The notes below the pieces were generated by a model. It searched no databases, was not told the origin of the DNA, and saw only the letters and a program-made list of their open reading frames with translations. Of a stretch of DNA of 14,233 nt, positions 1-6,004 are shown one piece after another. Origin of the DNA: Pseudomonadota bacterium (GTDB lineage: Bacteria; Pseudomonadota; Alphaproteobacteria; Rhizobiales; Xanthobacteraceae); NCBI GenBank assembly GCA_023442085.1, contig JAEZMT010000473.1:1-14233 (forward strand). Direction: 5' to 3'. Position numbers and translations under genes: made by a program. Position 1 is the first letter of the stretch, and every line of letters starts with the position of its first letter.

Positions 1-236
1 CGCCCCGCATCATCGCCCAGACCATGCAGATCATCGCCGGGCTGCGCGACGCCGGCACCTCCATCGTGCTCGTCGAGCAGAATGCCCGCGCCGCGCTCGC
101 CATCGCTGACCGAGGTTATGTGCTCGAATCCGGACGGATCACCCTGGAGGGGAGGGCGCGCGAACTCGCCTCGGATCCTCGCGTCGCCGCCATCTATATC
201 GGGACGCACGGTGGCAAGGCCAACGCAGCGCTTTGA
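1..236 (+). CDS. livF: Branched-chain amino acid ABC transporter ATP-binding protein, LivF type (C-terminal end only)
   Basis: Open from the left edge (codons start at base 3) to a TGA at 234-236, giving about 77 residues. It reads as the C-terminal end of a LivF-type ATPase: the helix after Walker B, then the LVEQN segment, which replaces the usual H-loop histidine in LivF/LivG proteins, then the D-x-GYVLESGRITLEG strand and a final short helix. Walker A, signature and Walker B motifs lie outside the window. LivF energises uptake of branched-chain amino acids or other small amides and acids at the inner membrane with LivG, LivH and LivM, which should lie to the left. The next gene starts 34 bases downstream on the same strand and may be cotranscribed. 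The family call is secure; the ligand is not known. Confidence 0.88.
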   Translation, partial: PRIIAQTMQIIAGLRDAGTSIVLVEQNARAALAIADRGYVLESGRITLEGRARELASDPRVAAIYIGTHGGKANAAL

Positions 237-270
237 ACGCAAATCACAAGCCATAAAGGAGGAGGAAACG

Positions 271-828
271 ATGAGGAAATGCGTAACAGGACTTGTGCTG
301 GCGGGTCTTATGATGGCGGCGCCCGCCTTTGCCAACGAGGATGTACGCGTGGTCTCCACGCCGCTTCCGGTCGAGCACATCAAGGTAATCACGCCGCGGG
401 CTTACAAGGACGTGAAGGCCGATATCGAAAAACTCGGCCGACTGGATGAACTGCGACAGTACATCCGTAGCAACGACGTCGAATCCCTCCGCGCGGGAGC
501 CAAGCGCATCGCCGGAGAGGATGGGCTCGCAATTCACTATATCGCGCTGCATGGCGACCTGCTCGCGCTCAAGGGTGAGAAGCGTGAGCTGATCGCTTAC
601 TACATCGGCAACATCCTCTCCGCGACGGAAATGACCAATATCGATCCGGCCGCCGGGCTCTATGCCCCGTTGCGGGTTGTGGTCTACGCCAACAAGGACG
701 GCGGCACCACGATGGAATACGACAAGCCGACCACGCTGTTCGGTCAGTTCAAGAATGCCGAGATCGATGCGGTTGCCAAATCGCTCGATGAACGCATCCA
801 GCGCCTGCTGCTCAAGGTGAGCCGCTGA
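271..828 (+). CDS. Exported DUF302-domain protein
   Basis: A 185-residue protein. ATG at 271 is chosen because a strong ribosome site (AGGAGGA) lies just upstream and because it begins a clean signal peptide: MRKC, a hydrophobic stretch at about residues 5-19, and an AFA cleavage site near residue 21. A longer in-frame reading from 82 would overlap livF and lacks these signs. The C-terminal third (about residues 125-180) has the DUF302 pattern: a P-L-R-V-x-V-Y strand, then T-T-x-E-Y-D-K-P-x-x-L-F-G-Q-F and a closing helix with D-A-V-A-x-x-L-D. DUF302 is a small alpha/beta fold of unknown biochemical role, often periplasmic or heme- and sulfur-associated. It follows livF closely, so it may belong to that operon. 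A hairpin follows the stop. No specific function is assigned. Confidence 0.85.
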   Translation: MRKCVTGLVLAGLMMAAPAFANEDVRVVSTPLPVEHIKVITPRAYKDVKADIEKLGRLDELRQYIRSNDVESLRAGAKRIAGEDGLAIHYIALHGDLLALKGEKRELIAYYIGNILSATEMTNIDPAAGLYAPLRVVVYANKDGGTTMEYDKPTTLFGQFKNAEIDAVAKSLDERIQRLLLKVSR

Positions 829-856
829 CAAACCGAAGCCCGGACATTCATTTAAC

Positions 857-880
857 GCCGCGCGGCTTCTGCCGCGCGGC
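857..880 (+). terminator. Strong GC hairpin after the DUF302 gene
   Basis: Two copies of the self-complementary 10-mer GCCGCGCGGC are separated by TTCT, so the transcript can fold into a 10-bp stem with a 4-base loop. It starts 28 bases past the DUF302 stop codon. There is no run of T after it, so it is not a canonical intrinsic terminator; it could stop transcription weakly or protect the upstream mRNA end. The crotonase-family reading frame starts only 22 bases later. Confidence 0.45.
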
Positions 881-902
881 CCTCCTGCCGAACGAGACCG
901 TC

Positions 903-1581
903 ATGAACGATCTGATCCTGAACCGCACGGACGGCGCCGTGCGGACCATCATCTTGAACCGCACGGCGAAGAAAAATGCGCTCAATCGAGGCATGTACGA
1001 CCAGTTCATCGCGGCGATCGGGGAAGCGGAGGAGGATGAGACCGTCGCGGTCATTGTCATCGCGGGCAGTGGCGACAATTTTTCGGTTGGGAATGACATC
1101 GATGATTTCCTCGCTGCGCCTCCGCCGATGAGCCGCGAGAGGGGACCTGGCGGACTTTTCGCGGCGTTGGCCCATGCACAAAAGCCGGTACTGGCGGCGG
1201 TCAACGGCATGGCTGTTGGTATCGGAACAACACTGCTTCTGCATTGCGACCTCGTCTATGTCGGAGCGAGCGCGCGTCTCCGCCTGCCTTTCGTGAGCAT
1301 CGGTCTCGTTCCCGAAGGGAGCTCGTCGCTGTTGCTGCCGCAAGTGCTGGGCCGTCGCCGCCAGCGAGGCGCTGTTCTTCGGCGACTGGGTCGACGCTCC
1401 GACGGCCTTGGAGTGGGGGCTCGTCAACGCGGTCCTGGACGATTCAGCTCTGGCGGCCGTCGTTCAGGATCGCGCGCAGGCTTTGGCGCGGCAGCCAGCG
1501 CGGCTATTGCGCGAGGCTAAGAGACTCCAGCGAGGCACTGGGAGTCCAGATAGTTCCTCCCAAGCTTGGCATGTGGGGTGA
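903..1581 (+). pseudogene. Enoyl-CoA hydratase/isomerase (crotonase family), frameshifted and probably truncated
   Basis: The first 150 residues are a good crotonase: the N-terminal beta strand with LNR, the oxyanion-hole region SGDNFSVGNDI (residues 56-66, normally FxAGxD), the second oxyanion segment NGMAVGIGTTLLLHCDLV (101-118), and the GLVPEGSS helix start (134-141) that carries the catalytic acid in isomerase-like members. Homology then jumps to another frame between about 1350 and 1362, consistent with one extra base. It continues with residues such as EALFFGDWVDAPTALEWGLV and REAKRLQ, ending at TGA 1579-1581. The usual C-terminal trimerisation helices are missing after REAKRLQ, where IS-like debris starts. 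Such enzymes act on acyl-CoA thioesters. With the frameshift and the lost end it is very likely inactive. A sequencing error could explain the shift but not the missing end. Confidence 0.75.
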
Positions 1582-1857
1582 AAAAGCGTCTGAACTTGCC
1601 GGGGTGACGGACTATGGGCCCGCTAGCATTGCCGATGAGAGGCCGGCCTTTGCCGTCGATTAGGGATTTGAACTTGATCGCTCGACCGCCGCGGGACCGA
1701 GGAATAGCTAGACGTTGGCGCCCCGTTCTCGGCAAGTGCCATGCCCTTCGTCAACGGCATCAGAGCGGCACGGGAGCGCATCGTGGCGCACACCGGCGCG
1801 CAGAGGCGGTTGCCCGCCTGTTCGAGGCGCTGGCGTACCAATCCTGATGGTTGGTGG
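1582..1857. other. Gene-free scar with weak IS5-type transposase trace
   Basis: No intact gene is visible between the broken crotonase gene and the formamidase stop. On the minus strand, bases of about 1640-1715 translate to a segment with SRGGRAIKFKSLIDGKGRPL, which resembles the SRGG-x-x-T-K-I-H-x-L-x-D-x-x-G-x-P-L segment found before a catalytic Asp region in IS5-family transposases. The match covers only about 20 residues. At 1741-1845 the plus strand shows short stretches of plausible coding sequence in two frames (VNGIRAARERIVAHTG, then AEAVARLFEALA), perhaps the tail of a lost gene. Neither is annotated as a gene. The region most likely marks an old insertion/deletion junction. Confidence 0.4.
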
Positions 1858-2853
1858 TCAGCCTCCGTAGATGCGCGTGGGTGCCGGGAAGCCGCAGCTG
1901 GTGCCGTCGGTGACGCGAACCTCCTCCTCCCAGGGGAGCCGGTAGGTGCCGGCGACCAGGTCCTGCATGAAAGTGTAGGGGCAATCCTGCGCCCCGCCCT
2001 TCACCGCGACGTAGCCACGGTGGCCGAGCTGATAGATGTTGTTTTCAACGCCCCAGATGCGCCGCGCCTCGCGTACGAGGTCCGGGCGCACCTCGGCAGT
2101 GATGATCTCGTCGACCCGCCCGTTCTCACCATGGGCGATGATGGTTCCGTCGAAATCGACGATCATCCCCTCGCCCATGGAATCGAAGCTGCCGTCCGAT
2201 CCGCACATGCACACGTTGGCCGTGACCATCAAATTCTGGAAGGCGTTGGCCTGGTTGGTGAAGCGCCACGACTTGCGGATCGGCGCGGTGTAGCCGGCGG
2301 TGCGGATCATGATCTCAGCGCCCTTATAGGCGCATTCGCGCGCCATCTCCGGGAACATGCCGTCGTGGCAGATGATGAGGGCGATCTTCGCGCCCCTGGG
2401 GCCCTCGATGACGGGAATGCCGAAATTGCCCGGCTCCCACGGCTCCACCGGGACCCAGGGGTGGAGCTTCCGGTAGTTGAGGCGGATCTCGCCCCGGTCG
2501 TCGATGATGAGCCCGGTATTGTAGGGCATCCCACTGGAGTTCAGCTCCATGATGGAGAAGCAGCCCCAGATCCTGTTGTCGATGCAGGCCTGCCGGAACG
2601 CGCCCACCTCCGGCCCGTCGATCCGGCACATGATTTCCGGGTTGATGTCCATAGACAGGCCGTGCAGGGCGTATTCCGGGAACACCACCAGATCCATGGT
2701 GCCGAGATTGCGCCGCGCCTTACCGACCATGGCGACGATCCTTGCGGTTTGGTCTGCGAGGTCTGCGGGTGTTGCGACGTTCGGAAGCTGCAGTTGAACG
2801 AGGCCGAGAACCACGCCTTCGTCCGATTTGTTTAGTCCGCCGAGTCCGTTCAT
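1858..2853 (-). CDS. amiF: Formamidase (AmiF-type nitrilase-superfamily amidase)
   Basis: A 331-residue protein that hydrolyses short amides, by family formamide, to the acid plus ammonia in the cytoplasm. It matches the AmiF/AmiE branch of the nitrilase superfamily along its whole length, including the family tail (ENNIYQLGHRGYVA and DLVAGTYRLPWEE). The catalytic triad is present: Glu60 in VVFPEY, Lys129 in NYRKLHPW and Cys162 in IICHDGMFPE. The usual family length is about 334 residues. ATG at 2853 follows a GGAGAG ribosome site 5-10 bases upstream. It is divergent from the operon of the NrtA-type binding protein and cobalt enzyme, and shares a 458-base intergenic region with an NtrC-like dyad. 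AmiF is preferred over AmiE (acetamidase) from overall resemblance; side-chain selectivity was not tested. Aliphatic amidase remains the alternative. Confidence 0.88.
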   Translation of the reverse strand: MNGLGGLNKSDEGVVLGLVQLQLPNVATPADLADQTARIVAMVGKARRNLGTMDLVVFPEYALHGLSMDINPEIMCRIDGPEVGAFRQACIDNRIWGCFSIMELNSSGMPYNTGLIIDDRGEIRLNYRKLHPWVPVEPWEPGNFGIPVIEGPRGAKIALIICHDGMFPEMARECAYKGAEIMIRTAGYTAPIRKSWRFTNQANAFQNLMVTANVCMCGSDGSFDSMGEGMIVDFDGTIIAHGENGRVDEIITAEVRPDLVREARRIWGVENNIYQLGHRGYVAVKGGAQDCPYTFMQDLVAGTYRLPWEEEVRVTDGTSCGFPAPTRIYGG

Positions 2854-2915
2854 CGCGCTCTCCGTGATGTATCCGAGATTTCAAAGTACCCGCCACCCAT
2901 TCAGCATAAATAAAT

Positions 2916-2932
2916 TGCGCAAAATTGGTGCA
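2916..2932. promoter_or_regulatory. NtrC-like binding site (enhancer) between amiF and the NrtA-type operon
   Basis: TGCGCAAAATTGGTGCA is a 17-base imperfect dyad that matches the classic NtrC site of glnA (TGCACTAAAATGGTGCA, from memory) at 14 of 17 positions. It sits inside a slightly larger perfect inverted repeat, TTGCGC-N12-GCGCAA (2915-2938), in the only AT-rich part of this intergenic region. NtrC activates sigma-54 promoters under nitrogen limitation. The site is 62 bases above amiF and about 325 bases above the sigma-54 promoter at 3255, farther than usual but workable for an enhancer. On the minus strand the same bases read GCAC-N5-TTGC, so a degenerate sigma-54 promoter for amiF is an alternative. 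Confidence 0.5.
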
Positions 2933-3254
2933 GCGCAACAGCTTAAAATATGATCGTCGCGCCGCATGTAAATTGAGCGCTTGGGATCTATGGTGTGATA
3001 AGCAAGACTTATGATGGAAGTCTTCGGCAGTGCCGGACGTGTCGCTTGCGCCGGAGCCAGACGTGAAGGAGTTGGAGGTCATCGCCGTCCTCGTGCCCGC
3101 CGGTGCGCCGGGCATGACTGCCGAACCGCTTGGGACGACGCGGGAAAATCGGCGCCTCGCTGGCCGCCAGGCCGGCCGGGATGAGCCGGCCCTGGCGACT
3201 GCTGCGGCCGGGGCGCGACTTGCCGGGCGCGCTTGAGGCGGGCTCCGCGCTGGA

Positions 3255-3270
3255 TGGCACGGGCGTTGCA
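3255..3270 (+). promoter_or_regulatory. Sigma-54 (RpoN) promoter of the NrtA-type/cobalt enzyme operon
   Basis: TGGCAC-GGGCG-TTGCA is a full match to the -24/-12 consensus (TGGCAC-N5-TTGCW), with the invariant GG and GC pairs at the correct spacing. Counting from the -12 C at 3269, transcription should start near 3281, 31 bases before the ATG at 3312, with a GGGA ribosome site in between. Position, orientation and spacing all fit a real promoter. It implies that the operon needs RpoN and an enhancer-binding activator such as NtrC. Confidence 0.82.
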
Positions 3271-3311
3271 AAAATGAATGCTGTCCGCGTCCAGCACAGG
3301 GAAGCCAGATC

Positions 3312-4685
3312 ATGACCGACCGCGACCGTCCGCGCCGCCTCGTTGCGGACTGCGCCTGCGGGTGCAAGGGCGCCATGCGTCTCCATCGCGAGGCCCTCGG
3401 TCCGGCCATGCGCGCGAATGCCTATGAGGGCGAGGAGAACTATATCGACCGCACGGTCGAGACCGCGGTGCTCAATGCCATAGTGCCGAACCCCGTCGCC
3501 CGCCGCGCCTTTCTCCAGTCGGTCGGGGCCGCTACCGCGCTCGCGGCCATCTCCCAGCTGTTCCCGCTCGGCACCGCCAAGGCCATCGCCCAGGAGGCCG
3601 GCAAGCCGGAGAAGGCCAGCCTCAACATCGGCTATGTCCCCATCACCTGCACCGTGCCACTCCTGCTCGCCCATGCCATGGGGGAATACGCCAAGGAGGG
3701 GCTGGAGAACGTGACCCTCGCGCGCACCCCCGGCTGGGCCATCGTGCGCGACAAGCTCATCGCGGCCGAATTCGATGCCACCCATCTCGTGCTGGCCATG
3801 CCGCTCACCATGACCATGGGCGTCGGCGGGCCCCAGACGCGCACCTACGTCTCGTCCGTGCAGAATGTGAACGGCAACGCCATCACGCTTCACGTCAAGC
3901 ACAAGGACAAGCGCAATCCCAAGGACTGGAAGGGCTTCAAGTTCGGCATCCCGCACCAGCATTCCATGCACGCCATGCTGCTGCGCTATTATCTCGCCGA
4001 CAACGGCCTCGACCCCGACAAGGACGTGGAGCTGCGGGTGTTTGCGCCGCCGGATTCGGTGGCCAACATGGCGGCGGGGAATCTCGACGGGATGCTGTTC
4101 GCCGAGCCGTGGGGCCAGCGCGCGGTCTTCGAGGGCGTCGGCTTCCTCCACATGCTCACCCGCGACATCTTCCCCGACCATCCCTGCTGCGTGCTCTCGG
4201 TGACGGACAAATTCATCTCCGAGAACCCCAACAGCTACGGGGCCATGTTCCGCGCCGTGGTGCGGGCCACCGCCTTCGCCGACAAGCCGGAGAACCGCGT
4301 CAATGTGGCTGAGCTGCTGGCCCCTGCCGCCTATTTGAACCAACCGCAGACCGTGCTCACCCAGGTGCTCACCGGGCGCTACGCGGACGGGCTCGGGCAG
4401 GTGGTGGACCGGCCGGACCGCATCGGCTTCAAGCCGTTCCCCTATGAGTCCACAGCGGTGTGGCTGCTCACCCAGCTCAGGCGCTGGGACATGGTGCCGA
4501 AGGATGTGGACTACCAGGGCATCGCGCAGCAGGTCTTCCGCGCCACCGATGCCGCCAAGCGCATGAAGGAGATTGGCCTGCCGGTGCCGCCGTCTGCATC
4601 GACCCCCCACACCATCCTCGGGCGGACCTTCGATCCGTCGCAGCCCCAGGCCTATGTGGACAGCTTCGCCATCCGGCGGTCTTGA
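3312..4685 (+). CDS. NrtA/CmpA-family ABC transporter substrate-binding protein, Tat-exported
   Basis: A 457-residue periplasmic binding protein of the nitrate/cyanate/bicarbonate (NrtA/CmpA/CynA) family. A Tat signal is clear: twin Arg 64-65 in ARRAFLQSVG, then a hydrophobic stretch to about residue 88 and a likely cleavage near residue 93. Before it lies an unusual 60-residue extension with a Cys-rich CACGC (14-18). The mature part has family landmarks: IGYVPITCTVPLLLAH, HVKHKDKRNPKDWKGFKFGIP, the repeat-lobe PPDSVANMAAGNLDGMLFAEPW, and DHPCCV. It leads a sigma-54-controlled operon; the next gene begins 10 bases later. No permease or ATPase gene follows it, so it may use the transporter core encoded at 9415-11077 or one elsewhere. 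The ligand could be nitrate, cyanate, thiocyanate or a small nitrile; sequence alone does not decide. Confidence 0.86.
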   Translation: MTDRDRPRRLVADCACGCKGAMRLHREALGPAMRANAYEGEENYIDRTVETAVLNAIVPNPVARRAFLQSVGAATALAAISQLFPLGTAKAIAQEAGKPEKASLNIGYVPITCTVPLLLAHAMGEYAKEGLENVTLARTPGWAIVRDKLIAAEFDATHLVLAMPLTMTMGVGGPQTRTYVSSVQNVNGNAITLHVKHKDKRNPKDWKGFKFGIPHQHSMHAMLLRYYLADNGLDPDKDVELRVFAPPDSVANMAAGNLDGMLFAEPWGQRAVFEGVGFLHMLTRDIFPDHPCCVLSVTDKFISENPNSYGAMFRAVVRATAFADKPENRVNVAELLAPAAYLNQPQTVLTQVLTGRYADGLGQVVDRPDRIGFKPFPYESTAVWLLTQLRRWDMVPKDVDYQGIAQQVFRATDAAKRMKEIGLPVPPSASTPHTILGRTFDPSQPQAYVDSFAIRRS

Positions 4686-4695
4686 GGAGGCGATC

Positions 4696-5025
4696 GTGAC
4701 GCGCGGATACCATGACATCGGCGGCGCGCCCGCCGGCGAGATTCCCATCGTCGAGCTGCCCTGGCTCCAGTGGGAGAAGCAGGTGGAGGCGATCCGTAAC
4801 CTGCTCGGCGACGGCACCCGCCGGATGATGTCGCTGGACGAGCTACGGCGCGGGTTCGAATCCTTCGGCGAGGATAAGTATCGTTCCTATTCCTTCTATC
4901 GCCGCCGGCTGGAGGCGATGATCGACATCCTCATCGAGAAGGACGTCTTCTCTCGCGCCGAATACCAGGCGGCGGTGGAACAGGCGCGGGCGGCGTTTGA
5001 GCCCCCGCCCGAATGCGCTCCATGA
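4696..5025 (+). CDS. Nitrile hydratase beta subunit N-terminal half, as a separate subunit (ScnB-like)
   Basis: A 109-residue protein that corresponds only to the N-terminal helical domain of nitrile hydratase beta. Landmarks are YHDIGG near the start (family HDxGG), the W-E pair at about 26-27, SLDELRRGFESF (46-57), and YSFYRRRLEAMIDILIEKDV (65-84). Arg51 or Arg52 is placed like the conserved beta arginine that contacts the oxidised cysteines of the metal site. GTG at 4696 is chosen for its GAGGAGG ribosome site five bases upstream and because YHDIGG then lies near the N-terminus, as in relatives. A split beta chain encoded N-half, C-half, alpha is the scnB-scnA-scnC order of thiocyanate hydrolase; toyocamycin nitrile hydratase is also three-subunit. 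A role as an activator protein, which resembles this domain, is less likely given the HDxGG motif. Confidence 0.8.
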   Translation: MTRGYHDIGGAPAGEIPIVELPWLQWEKQVEAIRNLLGDGTRRMMSLDELRRGFESFGEDKYRSYSFYRRRLEAMIDILIEKDVFSRAEYQAAVEQARAAFEPPPECAP

Positions 5026-5339
5026 AGCCGCGCTTCGATGCGGGGGACAAGGTGCGTGTGCTCGATCTCGGCAAGCCGGGCCATGTGCGTACGCCCTTCT
5101 ATGTCCGCCACCACCTGGGCACGGTCCTGCACCGCGCCGGCGCCTTCCTCAATCCCGAGGATCTTTCGGTGGGGAGGGTCTGCGGACCCGTCGTGCCGCT
5201 CTACCGGGTCGGCTTCGCCATGCGGGAACTGTGGCCCGACTATGCGGGGGATCCCGCGGACATGCTCGCCATCGAGCTCTACGACCACTGGCTGGCGGCC
5301 GAAGGTCCCGCCCCGGAAACCATTGGAGAGGCACCATGA
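5022..5339 (+). CDS. Nitrile hydratase beta subunit C-terminal half (SH3-like), as a separate subunit (ScnA-like)
   Basis: A 105-residue protein equal to the C-terminal SH3-like barrel of nitrile hydratase beta: PRFDAGDKVRV (3-13), GHVRTPFYVRHHLGTV (20-35, family GHxRxPxYxRGKxG), then VPLYRVGFAMRELW (58-71, family PLYxVxFxxxELW). Arg23 or Arg29 probably supplies the second conserved beta arginine near the metal. ATG at 5022 is preferred because it overlaps the previous stop as ATGA, the same coupling seen at the next junction (5336-5339); ATG 5013 is an in-frame alternative that adds three residues. Neither has a clear ribosome site, so translational coupling is likely. With its two neighbours it should assemble a three-chain enzyme. 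Confidence 0.82.
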   Translation: MKPRFDAGDKVRVLDLGKPGHVRTPFYVRHHLGTVLHRAGAFLNPEDLSVGRVCGPVVPLYRVGFAMRELWPDYAGDPADMLAIELYDHWLAAEGPAPETIGEAP

Positions 5340-5998
5340 GCGCCGGCGGCCATTCCCACGATCACGACCATTCGCATGACCACCATGGGCACGATGCGCA
5401 CGAGCCGTTGGTGGTGGAGGACGAGGCCGGCAACACCGAGGGGCAGATCCTCGTCGCGGCGCTCCAGGCCTTGCTGGTCGATCGCAATCTCATCGCCCCC
5501 GGCGAGGTGCGGCGCGAGATCGAGCGCATCGAATCCCCCGGCGTGCATCTCGGCGCGAAGATCGTGGCGCGCGCCTGGGTCGACGATGGCTTCCGCAGGC
5601 GCCTGCTGGCCGATGGCAAGTCGGCGGTGGCGGAGCTCGGCATCGGGGTCGGCGAGGCGCAGCTCATCGTGGTGGAGAATGACGCGGCCACGCACAATCT
5701 CGTCTGCTGCACCCTGTGCTCGTGCTATCCGCGCTCCATCCTCGGCCAGCCGCCGGCCTGGTACATCTCCAAGGCCTACCGCGCCCGCGCCGTGCGCGAG
5801 CCGCGCGCGGTGCTGAAGGAGTTCGGACTGGAACTGGCGGGCGGCGTGCAATTGGTGGTGCACGATTCCAACGCTGATATGCGCTACCTCGTGCTGCCGC
5901 AGCGCCCCGCCGGCACCGATGACCTGGACGAGGTGGCGCTGGCCGCGTTGGTCACGCGCGACTGCATGATCGGCGTCGCTGTGCTGCCGGGGGCGTGA
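5336..5998 (+). CDS. Cobalt-type nitrile hydratase/thiocyanate hydrolase family alpha (gamma) subunit with His-rich N-terminus
   Basis: A 220-residue catalytic subunit. It carries the metal site CTLCSC (125-130); Thr126 marks the cobalt type, and Cys125, Cys128 and Cys130 with the Ser129 backbone bind Co(III). An additional Cys124 precedes the motif where Val is usual. Other landmarks are GVHLGAKIVARAWVD (69-83), LADGKSAVAELGIG (91-104), GQPPAWYISKAYRARAVREPRAVL (137-160), and LPQRPAGTDDLDEVALAALVTRDCMIGV (187-214). The N-terminus (5-22) is a His/Asp-rich tail with eight His, a likely metal-binding or metal-loading tail. ATG at 5336 overlaps the previous stop as ATGA. The family hydrates nitriles to amides or, in thiocyanate hydrolase, makes carbonyl sulfide and ammonia. 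No activator gene is seen nearby. Substrate unassigned. Confidence 0.88.
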   Translation: MSAGGHSHDHDHSHDHHGHDAHEPLVVEDEAGNTEGQILVAALQALLVDRNLIAPGEVRREIERIESPGVHLGAKIVARAWVDDGFRRRLLADGKSAVAELGIGVGEAQLIVVENDAATHNLVCCTLCSCYPRSILGQPPAWYISKAYRARAVREPRAVLKEFGLELAGGVQLVVHDSNADMRYLVLPQRPAGTDDLDEVALAALVTRDCMIGVAVLPGA

Positions 5999-6004
5999 CC
6001 ACCC

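Larger units (their letters stand above)
2854..3311. other. Divergent intergenic region between amiF and the NrtA-type operon
   Basis: A 458-base gap. Its left part (about 2865-3010) is AT-rich for this genome and holds the NtrC-like dyad. Bases 3010-3250 are GC-rich and contain a small open frame (3030-3236, 68 codons) without a clear ribosome site or recognisable family, which is not called. Bases 3255-3270 carry a consensus sigma-54 promoter for the rightward operon, leaving a leader of about 31 bases. No RNA gene or riboswitch was recognised. Confidence 0.6.

Noticed and set aside
1741..2835. A 364-codon open frame on the plus strand opposite the formamidase
   Set aside because: Antisense shadow: no family resemblance, while the minus strand encodes a complete amidase with its catalytic triad.
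3030..3236. A 68-codon open frame in the amiF/NrtA-type intergenic region
   Set aside because: No clear ribosome site, no family, and it lies upstream of the mapped-by-motif sigma-54 promoter; not supported as a gene.
3009..4817. A 602-codon open frame on the minus strand opposite the NrtA-type gene
   Set aside because: It has His/Gly/Arg-rich low-complexity composition typical of an antisense shadow in GC-rich DNA, with no recognisable domain; the plus strand carries a clear full-length family member.
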